In this document: positions 33,437 to 48,400 of the stretch, piece after piece
Layout: the number at the start of each line of letters is the position of its first letter
Numbering within the stretch: position 1 is the first letter of the stretch
Source of the DNA: Tubulanus polymorphus
Lineage: Eukaryota; Nemertea; Palaeonemertea; Tubulaniformes; Tubulanidae
Assembly: GCF_964204645.1 (NCBI RefSeq)
Contig: NC_134030.1
Location: 1,219,855 to 1,283,854 of the forward strand
Reading direction: 5' to 3'
DNA: 64,000 nt
Translations under genes and position numbers: made by a program
Notes under the pieces: generated by a model
Databases searched by the model: none
Told to the model about the DNA's origin: nothing
What the model saw: only the letters and a program-made list of their open reading frames with translations

Positions 33437-36400
33437 GCAACAACAACAACAAAAATTCAATATTTCTATGTCGGGAATAGACGTAAGTTATCGTAAACGC
33501 CTGTTTGAAGTCATCATTCTTGAGCTTGAAACCGAAATTTATATTATAGAATATTAAACCCTGCTTCTGCTACTGACAGGTAATGTCCGTCATACATTAC
33601 TGCATCGTCAAATCTATACCAGGGTGCACCCAGGCAGATCGTTCGCATCATCACATGCAAAGGGCTGATTATTTTGGAACCCAGTTTTTATCAGCTGGAA
33701 CATTCTGCACATTCGACCATATTGATTGATAGCCCGTTATAGACGAGTGGAGAAAAACTGAAAAACCAGTTCGGAAAAACTTCGATTGATTTCACTCACA
33801 TTTACAGAAATTTGGTCCGACCCCAAAACCATTTACTTACACTATACAAATCAGATCAGGTTTTTAACATTGTCTTTGATTGTATTTTCAGTTTTTGCCG
33901 ACAACGCCACCGAGTGGTGTACCGCCTTCTACACCGGTAAGTGATAACTATTTTCTAATAAATCACGCTTATTTCAATCTGTAATTTGAAAATAGAGGGT
34001 AGTAGCTGTTATGTATAAATTATGCTAATTAGGAATAAATTCAAATTCGATTAAGTCTCATCATCGTAGAAGTCATATATTAATGATGCTATCTCTAAAG
34101 TTGTCATTTAAATTAAGTGTTATATTTACTACTTCATTTGCTTCATGACCCAAAAACCTCTACTATATAACTACTGGTTTTGTTCTAATCTTGGAGAATT
34201 TGCTGCAAAATTTACTTATCATTTGTTTAACAGTTTTTATTGAAAACCTGAATCAGTGATACATGCATTCATGAATATCCATCTAATATTTTGTTTTATT
34301 TTATCTTTACAGGATTTATCACCGATACAGCACATGGACGTAAGAGATTAAACATTGATCTTGAATTTTAAGTTCAAACTAATTTATTTTTTTATCTCAC
34401 TCGGGACTATAGTTATTGCGTTCACTTTGCGTCCAGTTGTCTCGGCTAGTTTTTGATTTATCGTGTTGATAATTGGTTTATATACTCAAACTCAAAATAT
34501 CGGCGCAATTGGAATTAAGATGGCGCACTTGTATGTCCATTTTTTTCCCCGGCAAAATTAGCACTTTAGCAGATTTTAAGGATCAATTCTGTTGTTATAT
34601 TACATTGAAATCAGAGTTTAATATATATCGGTATAGAGCAGGTTTTTGCTCTAGTTATAAATAAAGTTATAAATAATCTCATGACATGTTCTGTATATGT
34701 GTAGTGAGTTTCAATGTCTTTGGTTCCTTTTAAACCAGGGGGAGTTAAATTTGAAAATGTCAGATCGTCGAGCATTTCAGACCGCTTCCAAAGTGGGTCC
34801 CTGCACCCCTAGTTATACCGTTAATATTTTAATAATATATTGATATACCATACATTGATATCGGTCTTGTAATTGGATCAACAACCATGAGATCAAAACA
34901 CAGCAAATATGAACCTGCTGTGAATCAATAGATTTGTGATAAATGTAATGAAATTGTTATTTTTCATATTGACTTTTTGAGTTAAGGGTCTGTTGTATAA
35001 GAGTATTTGGTCTCGCGTGTCAATGTATGATATCAATCTGTATTTCCTCGTTCCAATGTTTAAAAGGTGTTCGTCACCTTATATTAATAAACTACTTTTA
35101 CCGTTAGATGGCGCCATAAGTGTGATATTTGATTTATGGGATACCCGCAAAACCAGCTATTCCACCAGATGGCGCAACGAGTAGTAGGTCGTTCGTTGTC
35201 AGAATTAGTTCATTTTCGATGAACTTTGAACTGGTTTGAAGAAGAAATACTTTCATTCTTCTACTCTGATATCGGTTTAGTTTTCATTAATAATTGATTC
35301 ATTTAAGAGAACAATTCATTCAGATTTAATTGAAATGTACAAGAAAATCGAACGCAGACGACCAACTATTTACTAGCGACACCTGGTGGATCCTCGCCTG
35401 CCATAAGTGGAATCCTCGATTGCTACAGTAAGACTGCGGGTATCCCATTGTTTGGCGTGTGAAGTAAAGTAAAGTTAGAAAACGGATGTTTAACTTTGTT
35501 GTGAAACGAAAGCGTTTTGGAGATTTTTAAACCAATCAAATCAATATTTTGATATTACGCTTGAAACCCTTCCCACTCATATTCTACTTACTAAGTATAT
35601 ATTCTTGTTTCCGTGGAAATCATGGTGAGTGGCGCCATCTATACAGTGGAGTTAGCTTTATAAATCGAGCTTGCTTCGACAAGTGGCTCCATCTATTCCC
35701 TAATACTGAAGCGAGGTAACCAGCAGCGCCCTCATATACAGGAAATGAACGCCTATCAAGTTTAACAATGCACGGTGTATTGACCACAGCGACAGGTGAT
35801 AATTATATCAATGTTGCTTAGCTATTGCCATAGACAGGTCCGTAGCGTTTGACTGGACCAGAACGGGGCCCCCTAACCAAAACAAATTTTGAAAACGTGC
35901 CCAGATAAATTGCCTCTGGGAGATTGATTTAACGAGGTTTTGATTAAATGAACAAATTTTAATATTTGTAAGTTTAACATTTCTGTTTTTAATTTTTCTT
36001 TGCGAGGAACTGAATTTTCGAACCCCCCCGAACCGCCTCAAGCTACGTTCCTGATATAGTGCTAGCTATACCTGAATACTTTTCTCTTATTGAAATTGTC
36101 TAAAAAACCAGCACCTTGAACTAATGAACGTCATAATGAAAATGTTTAAAAATTCAACCGTTAATGAATTTGACTAATGTATTTTTTTTATTTTCATTTC
36201 TAGCATCAGTTTGCCTCAGAGGCAAGGTCGCCGTCGCTTAATGTAAGTATCAGTGACGCCCTCAATCTCACATGCCTCACTTCCCTCCTAATGTAACCAT
36301 TTTTATGAAATTCCTCAAGAAAATATATACTAGTAATCTTAGAATACACGTTTTTGTACCCAGACCCCTTCATTCTACTGAACTACCGTGTAATAAGTGC

Positions 36401-39400
36401 CTGTTGTGTTCATTTTCTGTTGCATTGATTTATATATTATTTCTATTTACAGTTGTCAAACAACAGCAGCAGCAGCAACAGCAGCAGCAGCGCACCCCTC
36501 CCGCCGGAGACGCCTCCCGACTTGCAAGCAAGAAGTAAGTTCAGTCTTCAAATACAATTTCAACGCATTCAATTTTTTGTATGGCGTTAAAACGGTTAAA
36601 GTTGTGACTAGTTTTCATAACTCCGTGACGTCATATTTCCATCGAGTACCGGACCCTTTCCTATGTTTTTTGCCAATTTGGATTGAATGATCGCCAGCGG
36701 TTTTTCTATACGACCCGGCTCTGCTGTATTGCATTTAGCCATCCTTTTTCTTGGCGTTTTTATAAGAAGGTGTTTGATTTTGTCTCTAAGGGATTTAGGA
36801 ATTTAAGAGACACTTGTACTTTCTATGCAGTGAGTTTGTTCTGTTTTTGTTCCCTCGTGAATTTTATTTTTGTTTGAATCAAATCAAATCAGTGCATCTT
36901 TCTTGAATTGCGTGTATGTTATAATATTATGTAAGTTATAACGTTAAAATATCTGTTATATTTAAACCGAATATTTAATTGTTGTATTTTGAATGCGATA
37001 ATGCCGCTACCTGCTAAAGTCCAGCGTCGTCATCGTGAGGGATGCGGTCATCTGTTCGGGCCCTGATTACGTTCTGTGTTCATCCTGTTGGGCTACATCG
37101 GGCGTTATATGAGTTAATCCTTCCTCGACTTGCGGATTGTGGTCGGAAGATCTATGGGTTCGGGCCGATAAGTCCCGGAAACAGAAAGTACAGTTTCTGC
37201 CGATGTGCCCATTGATGTCTCTATTTCAGAACATCACAGCGGTCGCCGGCTGTACAAGCACGGTCGGCTTCCCAACTCCTTTCTCTGAGGAGGATCGCTG
37301 GTTCTCTAGTAACGGTCAGTCACCAGTCAATCAACGGTTCAGCTGGTTCAGTTTCCCAGGTATCGGCGCGCGACAGTCGGGATACCTGCACAGGAACTCA
37401 GGTCCGGTCCGGGCTACTCCGAGCACCGGTCCGGTCCAGGCCTCACTGGGTAATGAACATCTGGTCCGGTCCGGGCGGCTTCGAGCACCGGTCCGGTCCA
37501 GGCATCACCAGATACTGAACATCCTGTCCAGTCAGCTCCGTGCACCGGTCCGGTCCAGGCATCACCGGGTACTGAACATCTGGTCCGGTAGCTTCGAGAA
37601 CTGGTCCGGTCCAGGCATCACCGGATACTGAACATCCTGTCCGGTCAGCTCCGTGCACCGGTCCGGTCCAGGCATCACCGGATACTGAACATCTGGTCCG
37701 GTCAGCTTTGAGAACCGGTCCAGGCATCACTGGGTACTGAACATCTGGTCCGGTAGCTTCGAGAACTGGTCCGGTCCAGGTATCACTGGGTACTGAACAT
37801 CTGGTCCGGTAGCTTCGAGAACTGGCCTGGTCCAGGCATCACCGGGTACTGAACATCTGGTCCGGTCAGCTCTGTGCACCGGTCCGGTCCAGGCATCACC
37901 AGTTACTGGTCCGGTCCGGGCAGCTTTGAGCACCAGTCCATTCCAGGCATCACTGAGTACTGAACATCCAGTCTGGTCCGGTCCAGGCAACACCGGGTAC
38001 TGATCATCCAGTCCGGTCCGGTCCAGGCATCACTGGGTACTGAACATCTGCTCCGGTAGCTTCGAGAACTGGTCCGGTCCAGGCATCACCGGGTACTGAA
38101 CATCTGGTCCGGTAGCTTCGAGAACTGGTCCGGTCCAGGCATCACCGGGTACTGAACATCTGGTCCGGTAGCTTCGAGAACTGGTCCGGTCCAGGCATCA
38201 CCGGGTACTGAACATCTGGTCCGGTAGCTTCGAGAACTGGTCCGGTCCAGGCATCACTGAGTACTGAACATCCAGTCTGGTCCGGTCCAGGCATCACCGG
38301 GTACTGATCATCCAGTCCGGTCCGGTCCAGGCATCACCGGGTACTGAACATCCAGTCTGGTCCGGTCCAGGCATCACCAGTTACTGAACATCCAGTCCGG
38401 TCCGGTCCAGGCATCACTGGGTACTGAACATCCAGTCCGGTCCGGTCCAGGCATCACCGGGTTCTGATCATCCAGTCCGGTCCGGTCCAGGCATCACCGG
38501 GTACTGAACATCCAGTCCGGTCAGCTCCGTGCACCGGTCCGGTCCAGGCATCACTGGGTACTGAACATCCAGTCCGGTCCGGTCCAGGCATCACTGGGTA
38601 CTGAACATCCAGTCTGGTCCGGTCCAGGCATCACCGGGTACTGAACATCCAGTCTGGTCCGGTCCAGGCATCACTGGGTACTGAACATCCAGTCTGGTCC
38701 GGTCCAGGCATCACCGGGTACTGAACATCCAGTCTGGTCCGGTCCAGGCATCACTGGGTACTGAACATCCGGTCCGGTCCGGTCCGGTCCAGGCATCACC
38801 GGGTACTGAACATCCAGTCCGGTCCAGTCCAGGCATCACCGGGTACTGAACAGGGTTCGTCGCGGTGCTTGAAAAGCTTGAAATGGCTTGAATTTGAAAA
38901 ATACTACTCAAGCGCTTGAAAACAGCTTGAAAATAGATCGAAAGCTTGAAATAATTATTTTTGACTTGAAATAAAAAGTTATGGCTTGAAATGCTTGATT
39001 ATCACAAATTTTCTTCTTCGCGAATTTTTTTCGATGAAATCGCAGACAGAATATGTTCTTGAGTTGTTTCTACGCGTGCGTCATGTTTTAGGCATCAATA
39101 AAGAAATTAATTGAATTGTATTGAATCGCTATGAGGCTCTTGTGGTGAAACTCTACGGTGTCTGGAGACATGAACATACGGGGAAATTTCAGTCATGCAT
39201 GTTATCGAGCATTGATGTAAAATGGCATTGAAATCCCACACCAGGAGTGAGAGCCATGTTGAAGGCACCGCGACCTAGTCAAAGTCATTGAACATTACAA
39301 ATTTCGTATTAGGCCATACAAAAATCAAGGTCTGTTTGCCGTCATCCGACCGACCCGACTTCAAAGGTACCCAGTGGAAACTTTTTTCTTGGATTCATTG

Positions 39401-42400
39401 AAATAAATTGTATTTTTGATACAAATGGCCGACCCACTGCCGATGTATGAGCTATGTATGTTTGAAGTTAAGTGTGCATCATGTGAAAACATGCCTCGAC
39501 TATTTACTTGAAGTTTTCCAGGAAACTGGCAGTGTTCCAATAAGCTGCCATTCATTCTAAAGCTGGTAATGTTATAGCGTGCATATATTCAATCTACTGT
39601 TTCATTTTGAACGCAGATTTCGGATGTTGTTTCCGCTAAAAGTGGTGATGATAAATTTGTTGTTTTTTTTTGCCCCAAAATTTTGCAAAAAAAATGATGC
39701 TACCTTCCTACTGACTTATCCCAAAAATTTTAGTAGGTGTAACGGCAAAACAGACAATTAATTTGGGATGGCCAAATATCCAAATCTTGATTGATATGAA
39801 TATTTAAGCTAGGAAATGCTGAAAATCATTGTGATGAACAGGTTTCATCTCTAACAGAATCGTATCAACTCGGAGGTTCCACTGGAATCAAAATTTTACC
39901 TCTTTTTTAACATTTTTATACGAACCTGTTCAAAATAGGCAAATTGGCTGCGACTAACGAAAATTGCTTCCAACGTGCCTTAAAAAATAGCTTGAAAATG
40001 GTATAAATCTAGCTTGAAATGGCTTGAATTTCACTTGAGCTTGAGACAATGAACCCTGCTGAACATCTGGTCCGGTCAGCTTCCAGCACCGGTCCGGTCC
40101 AGGCATCACCGGTTACTGAACATCCGGTCCGGTCAGCTTCCAGCACCGGTCCAGGCATCACCAGGTACTGAACATCCGGTCCGGTCAGCTTCCAGCACCG
40201 GTCCGGTCCAGGCATCACCGGTTACTGGTCCGGTCCGGGCAGCTTTGAGCACCGGTCCGGTCCAGGCATCACTGAGTACTGAACATCCAGTCCGGTCCGG
40301 TCAGCTCCGAGCACCGGTCCAGGCATCACCAGGTACTGAACATCTGGTCTGGTCCGGGCGGCCTGGCATCAATGTTTCGAATTTAAAACATAGTTATCAT
40401 GGTTCTAGGTTTGGTAGAGGGCGCTCTTCTACCAGATGCAGGAGCGAGGTCACCTTCACGGAGATCGAGATCGAGGGATTATGATTGATTCTGTAGGAAC
40501 CATCATCATTCATCAGTTCAGGTCGAGGGACCGTTTAGGAAGTTCACGTCTTTGACGTCGAGGGACCGTTTAGGAAGTTCACGTCTTTCACGTCGAGGGA
40601 CCGTTTAGGAAGTTCACGTCTTTCACGTCGAGGGACCGTTTAGGAAGTTCACGTCTTTCACGTCGAGGGACCGTTTAGGAAGTTCACGTCTTTCACGTCG
40701 AGGGACCGTTTAGGAAGTTCACGTCTTTCACGTCGAGGGACCGTTAAGGAAGTCGTCACAATAATCAGGATTTCCGCGATTTCGAAAGTCAGATTTTAAA
40801 CTTGTTATTGTCATTGTAAGCTACCGCAGTTACAGGTAAGCCTATTCTTGATTGCCCGAGACAGGCGTGCAGATATTGTTCCCGACTTAAGTTTTTGGTT
40901 GATTTTCTTGTGACTTGTTTGTTTTAGGGGTGAGATGGATGAGCCTTATTGTTTTTTGACATATATAGGTCATCCAAGATGGCCGCCACAGCCATTTCAA
41001 TGTGTGAAATAGCCATTTTGAAGCTTGTGACAACTCTACAATCTACAGTTTCAGACCAATTTACCAATTACTTATTCTGTGGTTTCATAATGGTAGGAGA
41101 ATGAGCCTTATTGTTTTTGACATATATAGGTCATCCAAGAAGGCCGCCACAGCCATTTAAATGTGTGAAATAGCCATTTTGAAGCTTGTGACAACTCTAC
41201 AATCTACAGTTTCAGACCAATTTACCAATTACTTATTCTGTGGTTTCATAATGGTAAGAGGATGAGCCTTATTGTTTTTGACATATATAGGTCATCCAAG
41301 ATGGCCGCCACAGCCATTTCAATGTGTGAAATAGCCATTTTGAAGCTTGTTACCGCTCTACGGACTTAAGTTTTAAGCTTAAGACTTAAGATGGCCACCA
41401 CAGTTATATCAATGTGTTAAATCTTATCCGATTTGGAGCTTGTTACTGCTCTAAGATGTAGAGGTTTAGAGGTTTATAATTTCATTCATACTTGTACTGT
41501 GGTTTATTTATGGTGGTCAGAGGATGAGACCTATTACAATTTGCATTCTCTACTTGACTCACTGGTCAACGGTTAATATCTAGTTTGATAAATGTGGAGC
41601 ATGTCGGTGAATCATCCCCCCCCCTCCCCCGGACTCTGATCTCAATGTCTGATGTCAATCGTCAGCAGTTTCAATGGAATAGGCTCGATTAGGTGTGGAA
41701 CAAGTGGAATCCTCGATTGCCACAGTCAAACCTAAAGTATTAAGAGCTCAATTAGGTTCTTCTTTGCGTCTCTTCTCCGGTTGGAGTGCTCCAGTTTCCA
41801 CCGAATGGAGGAAGATTCGAGATGTGCAGATTCAAGTCCACCATGCGGACTCCGGCTCCGGCTCCGGCAGCTCAAGGTTCAGCCCGAACTCACACAATGC
41901 CATCTCAAGCATCCGTACTTTCTCAAGCGGCTACTAATGCTGTTTGGAGAACAAGTGCACAGCTCCAACATTCTCGTGCCCCTTCTGGTCAGAATAATTC
42001 TAGTTCATATCGGGGAATGCTCCTAAAAGGAGTTCTTCCTCTCGGAGAAACTCAAAATGAATGCTCGGGGCCAGTGAGAGGTTGTCTATAACGAGCAGCC
42101 ACCTACTGATCCGGCGTTCCCGGGTCGTATCACGGCGGCTACTGTCTTCAATTCTGAACACCTCCCGACATGCGCCCGAAAGCAGGTCACGAGACACTAA
42201 TCTCGTTAGCTCTCAAAGATCTGGCCAAAAAGAGAGCAATAGAACCAGTACGGGACGAAGCCACATCCGGCTGGTTTTCATGAATATTTATGCTCCTGAA
42301 GACCACAGGGCGTCGATGGACTGTCATTCCTCGAGTGGCACCTGGATATCCCGAGGCTTCCGATGACTAAAACAGGGAGGTAATTCAAGGTCTCCGTCGA

Positions 42401-45400
42401 GGTTAATGGGCGGCTTCATTGGACCTGAAAGATGTCAGGTTCCTATTCACCCGAAATCTCATCAATTTCACAGAATGAAGTGGAAACGCCGCCAGTTCCA
42501 GTTCAGGTCTCTTCCAGTCGGCCTCAGTACAGCCCACGCCCTGGGTATTTACCAGCTTGGGTCAAGTCCAGAAGGTACACTACACTCCAGGGCTGGGTTT
42601 CATAGATATGGAAGAAAAATAATTCCAGGGAACATTTTGAAATTTGTCAGTTATAACCATGGTTTCTCATTGTTAGTATGGTGGTTGAGGATTTATCCCT
42701 TTGGATAACTTTGATACTCAGTCTATGAAACCGGGTCCTGGAGTATTTGTCTGTTGGTTTACCTCGACGACTGGTTACTAGTACCAAACTCGACTATAGA
42801 ATGTCAGGAGGCGGTGACCGCTGTCGATCGCTGTCGTAGACTTAGTTCACCAGTTCCGCGTAAACTAAGTAAAATCTCACTTGATGCCGTCCCAACAGTT
42901 CACATCTCCGGATCAGCACGGTCTTTCCGTCCATGGCTCGAGTAGCCAAACTTCAAGAAGCGTAGTTACCACAAACGAGAGGACAGCTAGTTATCGGTGA
43001 CGCCTGTGGCTAAATGCAATACCGCACTGCCAGGGGTCGTATCTCTGGCTATCTACACATTCAGAGAATATTAACTAAAACCATAGGAAAGGGTCAAGCA
43101 CTACTCCGAAAAAAAACTAATTTTATTTCCAAAAAATTATGATATTATATGGATTGCATGCTGTGTGGAAGAAGTTTTCAAAATTATTTAGGAGCTTATT
43201 ATAATTTGAATGCATGAATTGAGAGCAATTTGAAATGTGTTGATATCCGAAAGTGTCTCCATTGACTTCACTCATTCACCTGATGAAGCTTCTATACATT
43301 AGTACCCAAAGCTTGTGTGTCAAATAAACTAGTTACACGTCCTATAAAGTACTACTTGTCTCGTTATATATTCTAAACCCCAGTTAACAATTCCAGTAAG
43401 TCAGGTTTAGGGAATAGATATTTAAACCTTGAGATGATACCGATGTGATACAATTCCAGTAAGTCAGGTTTAGGGAATAGATATTTAAACCTTGAGATGA
43501 AACCGATGTGATACAATTCCAGTAAGTCAGGTTTAGGGAATAGATATTTAAACCTTCAGATGATACCGATGTGATACAATTCCAGTAAGTCAGGTTTAGG
43601 GAATAGATATTTAAACCTTGAGATGATACCGATGTTATACAATTCCAGTAAGTCAGGTTTAGGGAATAGATATTTAAACCTTGAGATGAAACCGATGTGA
43701 TACAATTCCAGTAAGTCAGGTTTAGGGAATAGATATTTAAACCTTCAGATGATACCGATGTGATACAATTCCAGTAAGTCAGGTTTAGGGAATAGATATT
43801 TAAACCTTCAGATGATACCGATGTAATACAATTCCAGTAAGTCAGGTTTAGGGAATAGATATTTAAACCTTGAGATTAAACCGATGTTATACAATTCCAG
43901 TAAGTCAGGTTTAGGGAATAGATATTTAAACCTTGAGATTAAACCGATGTAATACAATTCCAGTAAGTCAGGTTTAGGGAATAGATATTTAAACCTTCAG
44001 ATGAAACCGATGTGATACAATTCCAGTAAGTCAGGTTTAGGGAATAGATATTTAAACCTTGAGATGAAACCGATGTGATACAATTCCAGTAAGTCAGGTT
44101 TAGGGAATAGATATTTAAACCTTCAGATGATACCGATGTGATACAATTCCAGTAAGTCAGGTTTAGGGAATAGATATTTAAACCTTCAGATGAAACCGAT
44201 GTGATACAATCCCAGTAAGTCAGGTTTAGGGAATAGATATTTAAACCTTCAGATGAAACCGATGTGATACAATCCCAGTAAGTCAGGTTTAGGGAATAGA
44301 TATTTAAACCTTCAGATGATACCGATGTAATACAATTCCAGTAAGTCAGGTTTAGGGAATAGATATTTAAACCTTGAGATGATACCGATGTGATACAATT
44401 CCAGTAAGTCAGGTTTAGGGAATAGATATTTAAACCTTCAGATGAAACCGATGTGATACAATCCCAGTAAGTCAGGTTTAGGGAATAGATATTTAAACCT
44501 TGAGATGAAACCGATGTGATACAATTCCAGTAAGTCAGGTTTAGGGAATAGATATTTAAACCTTGAGATGATACCGATGTTATACAATTCCAGTAAGTCA
44601 GGTTTAGGGAATAGATATTTAAACCTTCAGATGAAACCGATGTGATACAATTCCAGTACGTCAAGTTTAGGGAATAGATATTTAAACCTTCAGATGATAC
44701 CGATGTAATACAATTCCAGTAAGTCAGGTTTAGGGAATAGATATTTAAACCTTGAGATGATACCGATGTGATACAATTCCAGTAAGTCAGGTTTAGGGAA
44801 TAGATATTTAAACCTTGAGATGAAACCGATGTAATACAATTCGATTAAGTCAGGTTTAGGGAATAGATATTTAAACCTTGAGATGAAACCGATGTGATAC
44901 AATTCCAGTAAGTCAGGTTTAGGGAATAGATATTTAAACCTTGAGATGATACCGATGTGATACAATTCCAGTTAGTCAGGTTTAGGGAATAGATATTTAA
45001 ACCTTGAGATGATACCGATGTGATACAATTCCAGTAAGTCAGGTTTAGGGAATAGATATTTAAACCTTGAGATGAAACCGATGTGATACAATTCCAGTAA
45101 GTCAGGTTTAGGGAATAGATATTTAAACCTTCAGATGATACCGATGTAATACAATTCCAGTAAGTCAGGTTTAGGGAATAGATATTTAAACCTTGAGATG
45201 ATACCGATGTGATACAATTCCAGTAAGTCAGGTTTAGGGAATAGATATTTAAACCTTGAGATGATACCGATGTGATACAATTCCAGTAAGTCAAGTTTAG
45301 GGAATAGATATTTAAACCTTCAGATGATACCGATGTAATACAATTCCAGTAAGTCAGGTTTAGGGAATAGATATTTAAACCTTGAGATGATACCGATGTG

Positions 45401-48400
45401 ATACAATTCCAGTAAGTCAGGTTTAGGGAATAGATATTTAAACCTTGAGATGATACCGATGTGATACAATTCCAGTAAGTCAGGTTTAGGGAATAGATAT
45501 TTAAACCTTGAGATGAAACCGATGTGATACAATTCCAGTAAGTCAGGTTTAGGGAATAGATATTTAAACCTTCAGATGATACCGATGTAATACAATTCCA
45601 GTAAGTCAGGTTTAGGGAATAGATATTTAAACCTTCAGATGATACCGATGTGATACAATTCCAGTAAGTCAGGTTTAGGGAATAGATATTTAAACCTTCA
45701 GATGAAACCGATGTGATACAATTCCAGTAAGTCAGGTTTAGGGAATAGATATTTAAACCTTCAGATGATACCGATGTAATACAATTCCAGTAAGTCAGGT
45801 TTAGGGAATAGATATTTAAACCTTCAGATGAAACCGATGTAATACAATTCCAGTAAGTCAGGTTTAGGGAATAGATATTTAAACCTTCAGATGAAACCGA
45901 TGTGATACAATTCCAGTAAGTCAGGTTTAGGGAATAGATATTTAAACCTTCAGATGAAACCGATGTGATACAATCCCAGTAAGTCAGGTTTAGGGAATAG
46001 ATATTTAAACCTTCAGATGATACCGATGTGATACAATTCCAGTAAGTCAGGTTTAGGGAATAGATATTTAAACCTTCAGATGAAACCGATGTGATACAAT
46101 CCCAGTAAGTCAGGTTTAGGGAATAGATATTTAAACCTTCAGATGATACCGATGTGATACAATTCCAGTAAGTCAGGTTTAGGGAATAGATATTTAAACC
46201 TTCAGATGATACCGATGTGATACAATTCCAGTAAGTCAGGTTTAGGGAATAGATATTTAAACCTTCAGATGAAACCGATGTGATACAATTCCAGTAAGTC
46301 AGGTTTAGGGAATAGATATTTAAACCTTGAGATGATACCGATGTAATACAATTCCAGTAAGTCAGGTTTAGGGAATAGATATTTAAACCTTGAGATGATA
46401 CCGATGTTATACAATTCCAGTAAGTCAGGTTTAGGGAATAGATATTTAAACCTTGAGATTAAACCGATGTAATACAATTCCAGTAAGTCAGGTTTAGGGA
46501 ATAGATATTTAAACCTTCAGATGAAACCGATGTGATACAATTCCAGTAAGTCAGGTTTAGGGAATAGATATTTAAACCTTGAGATTAAACCGATGTAATA
46601 CAATTCCAGTAAGTCAGGTTTAGGGAATAGATATTTAAACCTTCAGATGATACCGATGTCATACAATTCCAGTAAGTCAGGTTTAGGGAATAGATATTTA
46701 AACCTTGAGATGAAACCGATGTGATACAATTCCAGTAAGTCAGGTTTAGGGAATAGATATTTAAACCTTCAGATGAAACCGATGTGATACAATTCCAGTA
46801 AGTCAGGTTTAGGGAATAGATATTTAAACCTTCAGATGATACCGATGTGATACAATTCCAGTAAGTCAGGTTTAGGGAATAGATATTTAAACCTTCAGAT
46901 GAAACCGATGTGATACAATTCCAGTAAGTCAGGTTTAGGGAATAGATATTTAAACCTTGAGATGAAACCGATGTTATACAATTCCAGTAAGTCAGGTTTA
47001 GGGAATAGATATTTAAACCTTGAGATGAAACCGATGTGATACAATTCCAGTAAGTCAGGTTTAGGGAATAGATATTTAAACCTTCAGATGATACCGATGT
47101 AATACAATTCCGGTAAGTCAGGTTTGATATTTAAACCTTGAGATGATACCGATGAATTTAGCAATTTTGAATGAATTAAACCAATATGAGATTTCGATCC
47201 TAAGAATATTGGAAGCTTGTGTTTAACGTTACTAAATATTAATATTATATAAAGCTAGAAGGACACGAGCGTATCCATTTTTCGCCCGATCGCGACGATT
47301 AAATTCGCCGGTGAATTTATACGCCCGATACGAGCGGGTACCGATCTATCTATAAATCGGCCATCACGGTGATTTCGTCGCCCGCCGACATTAAACATGT
47401 TCGATATTTACGCCGGTGTTCGGGTCACTTGTTAATTCGCTCGGCTTGTCGGCAAGCTTAAAAAGATTTAGAAAAAACTAGAAATTCTCATTCCTGAATG
47501 AACTGGATTCATCTGGGTTCAGTTTCATGAGACACAGTTCAAACTGCTCTTGAATTTGAGTTTGTAATTAATGTATGTGATTATAATGAATTGTATTTTT
47601 GTTTTACAGCTTTGGCATTTCGGTTAAGTCGTGCGTTCCGGCGGGAGGAGTTCGTCAGAATATTTCTACCGGAGTGTAAGTAGTTTAACTATTTTCATAC
47701 AATATCATTTAGTGTGACGTGTGTTACTGATTCAGGCACGGATCCAGGAATGTTTCCAAGACGGGGTTCATAAAAATGCTGACTAAAATCTCTAATAATA
47801 GCCGGGGCCTATACGGCATATTTTTTGGCCAAACATAAGGCCTTTTTTTAATAGCATGGTTTGGTTGCTCCCAAAATTTGAAGAAACATAAAATAAAAAA
47901 GAATTAGAAAAAAATTTTTTTATTCCTGTCTGTGAAACAAATTCAGTGAAAAACCGAGCAAAAAAGATTTTTCACCTCGGCCGAATGAGAATCCTGGATT
48001 GAACGATGAAACAATTGAAAAACGCGAAGTTCTTTTTTGATCGCAGTGTGCAGAATTCAAACTTTCCAAGAATCATTTGTTCGGACATATGTATATTGCC
48101 CTATTGACAGTTCCCTCTTCCTTCTAAAAGTGATTTTATCTCACTGAGGGAATTTTTAAAAAATTTTCTCTGAAATGATATGGTAGCGTTTTTTTTTTTG
48201 CTTTAAAAATTTTTTGGTAGCCGATCAGCGGGGTCACGACCCCTGAAACCCTCCCTGGATCCGCGCCTATGATATCTCCTCAAAATCTAATAAAAACTTT
48301 CAATGAATTAATGCTGTAATGACGATATGTAGCCATCTGTCTATTTGAATGCATTTGCAAAAAGACAAAAAGAAATAGTAGCAGAATTTTGGCTAAAAGT

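Noticed and set aside
37137-37993. ORFs of 88-164 codons on both strands at 37.1-38.0 kb
   Set aside because: Mostly GC-rich minisatellite. Open frames follow from the repeat composition, and the non-repeat start (MWSEDLWVRADKS) has no splice or family support.
43939-45532. Long minus-strand ORFs (up to 241 codons, TYWNCITSVSS repeats)
   Set aside because: They are the 63-bp satellite read in a frame that happens to lack stops. No start context, splice site or non-repetitive part supports coding.
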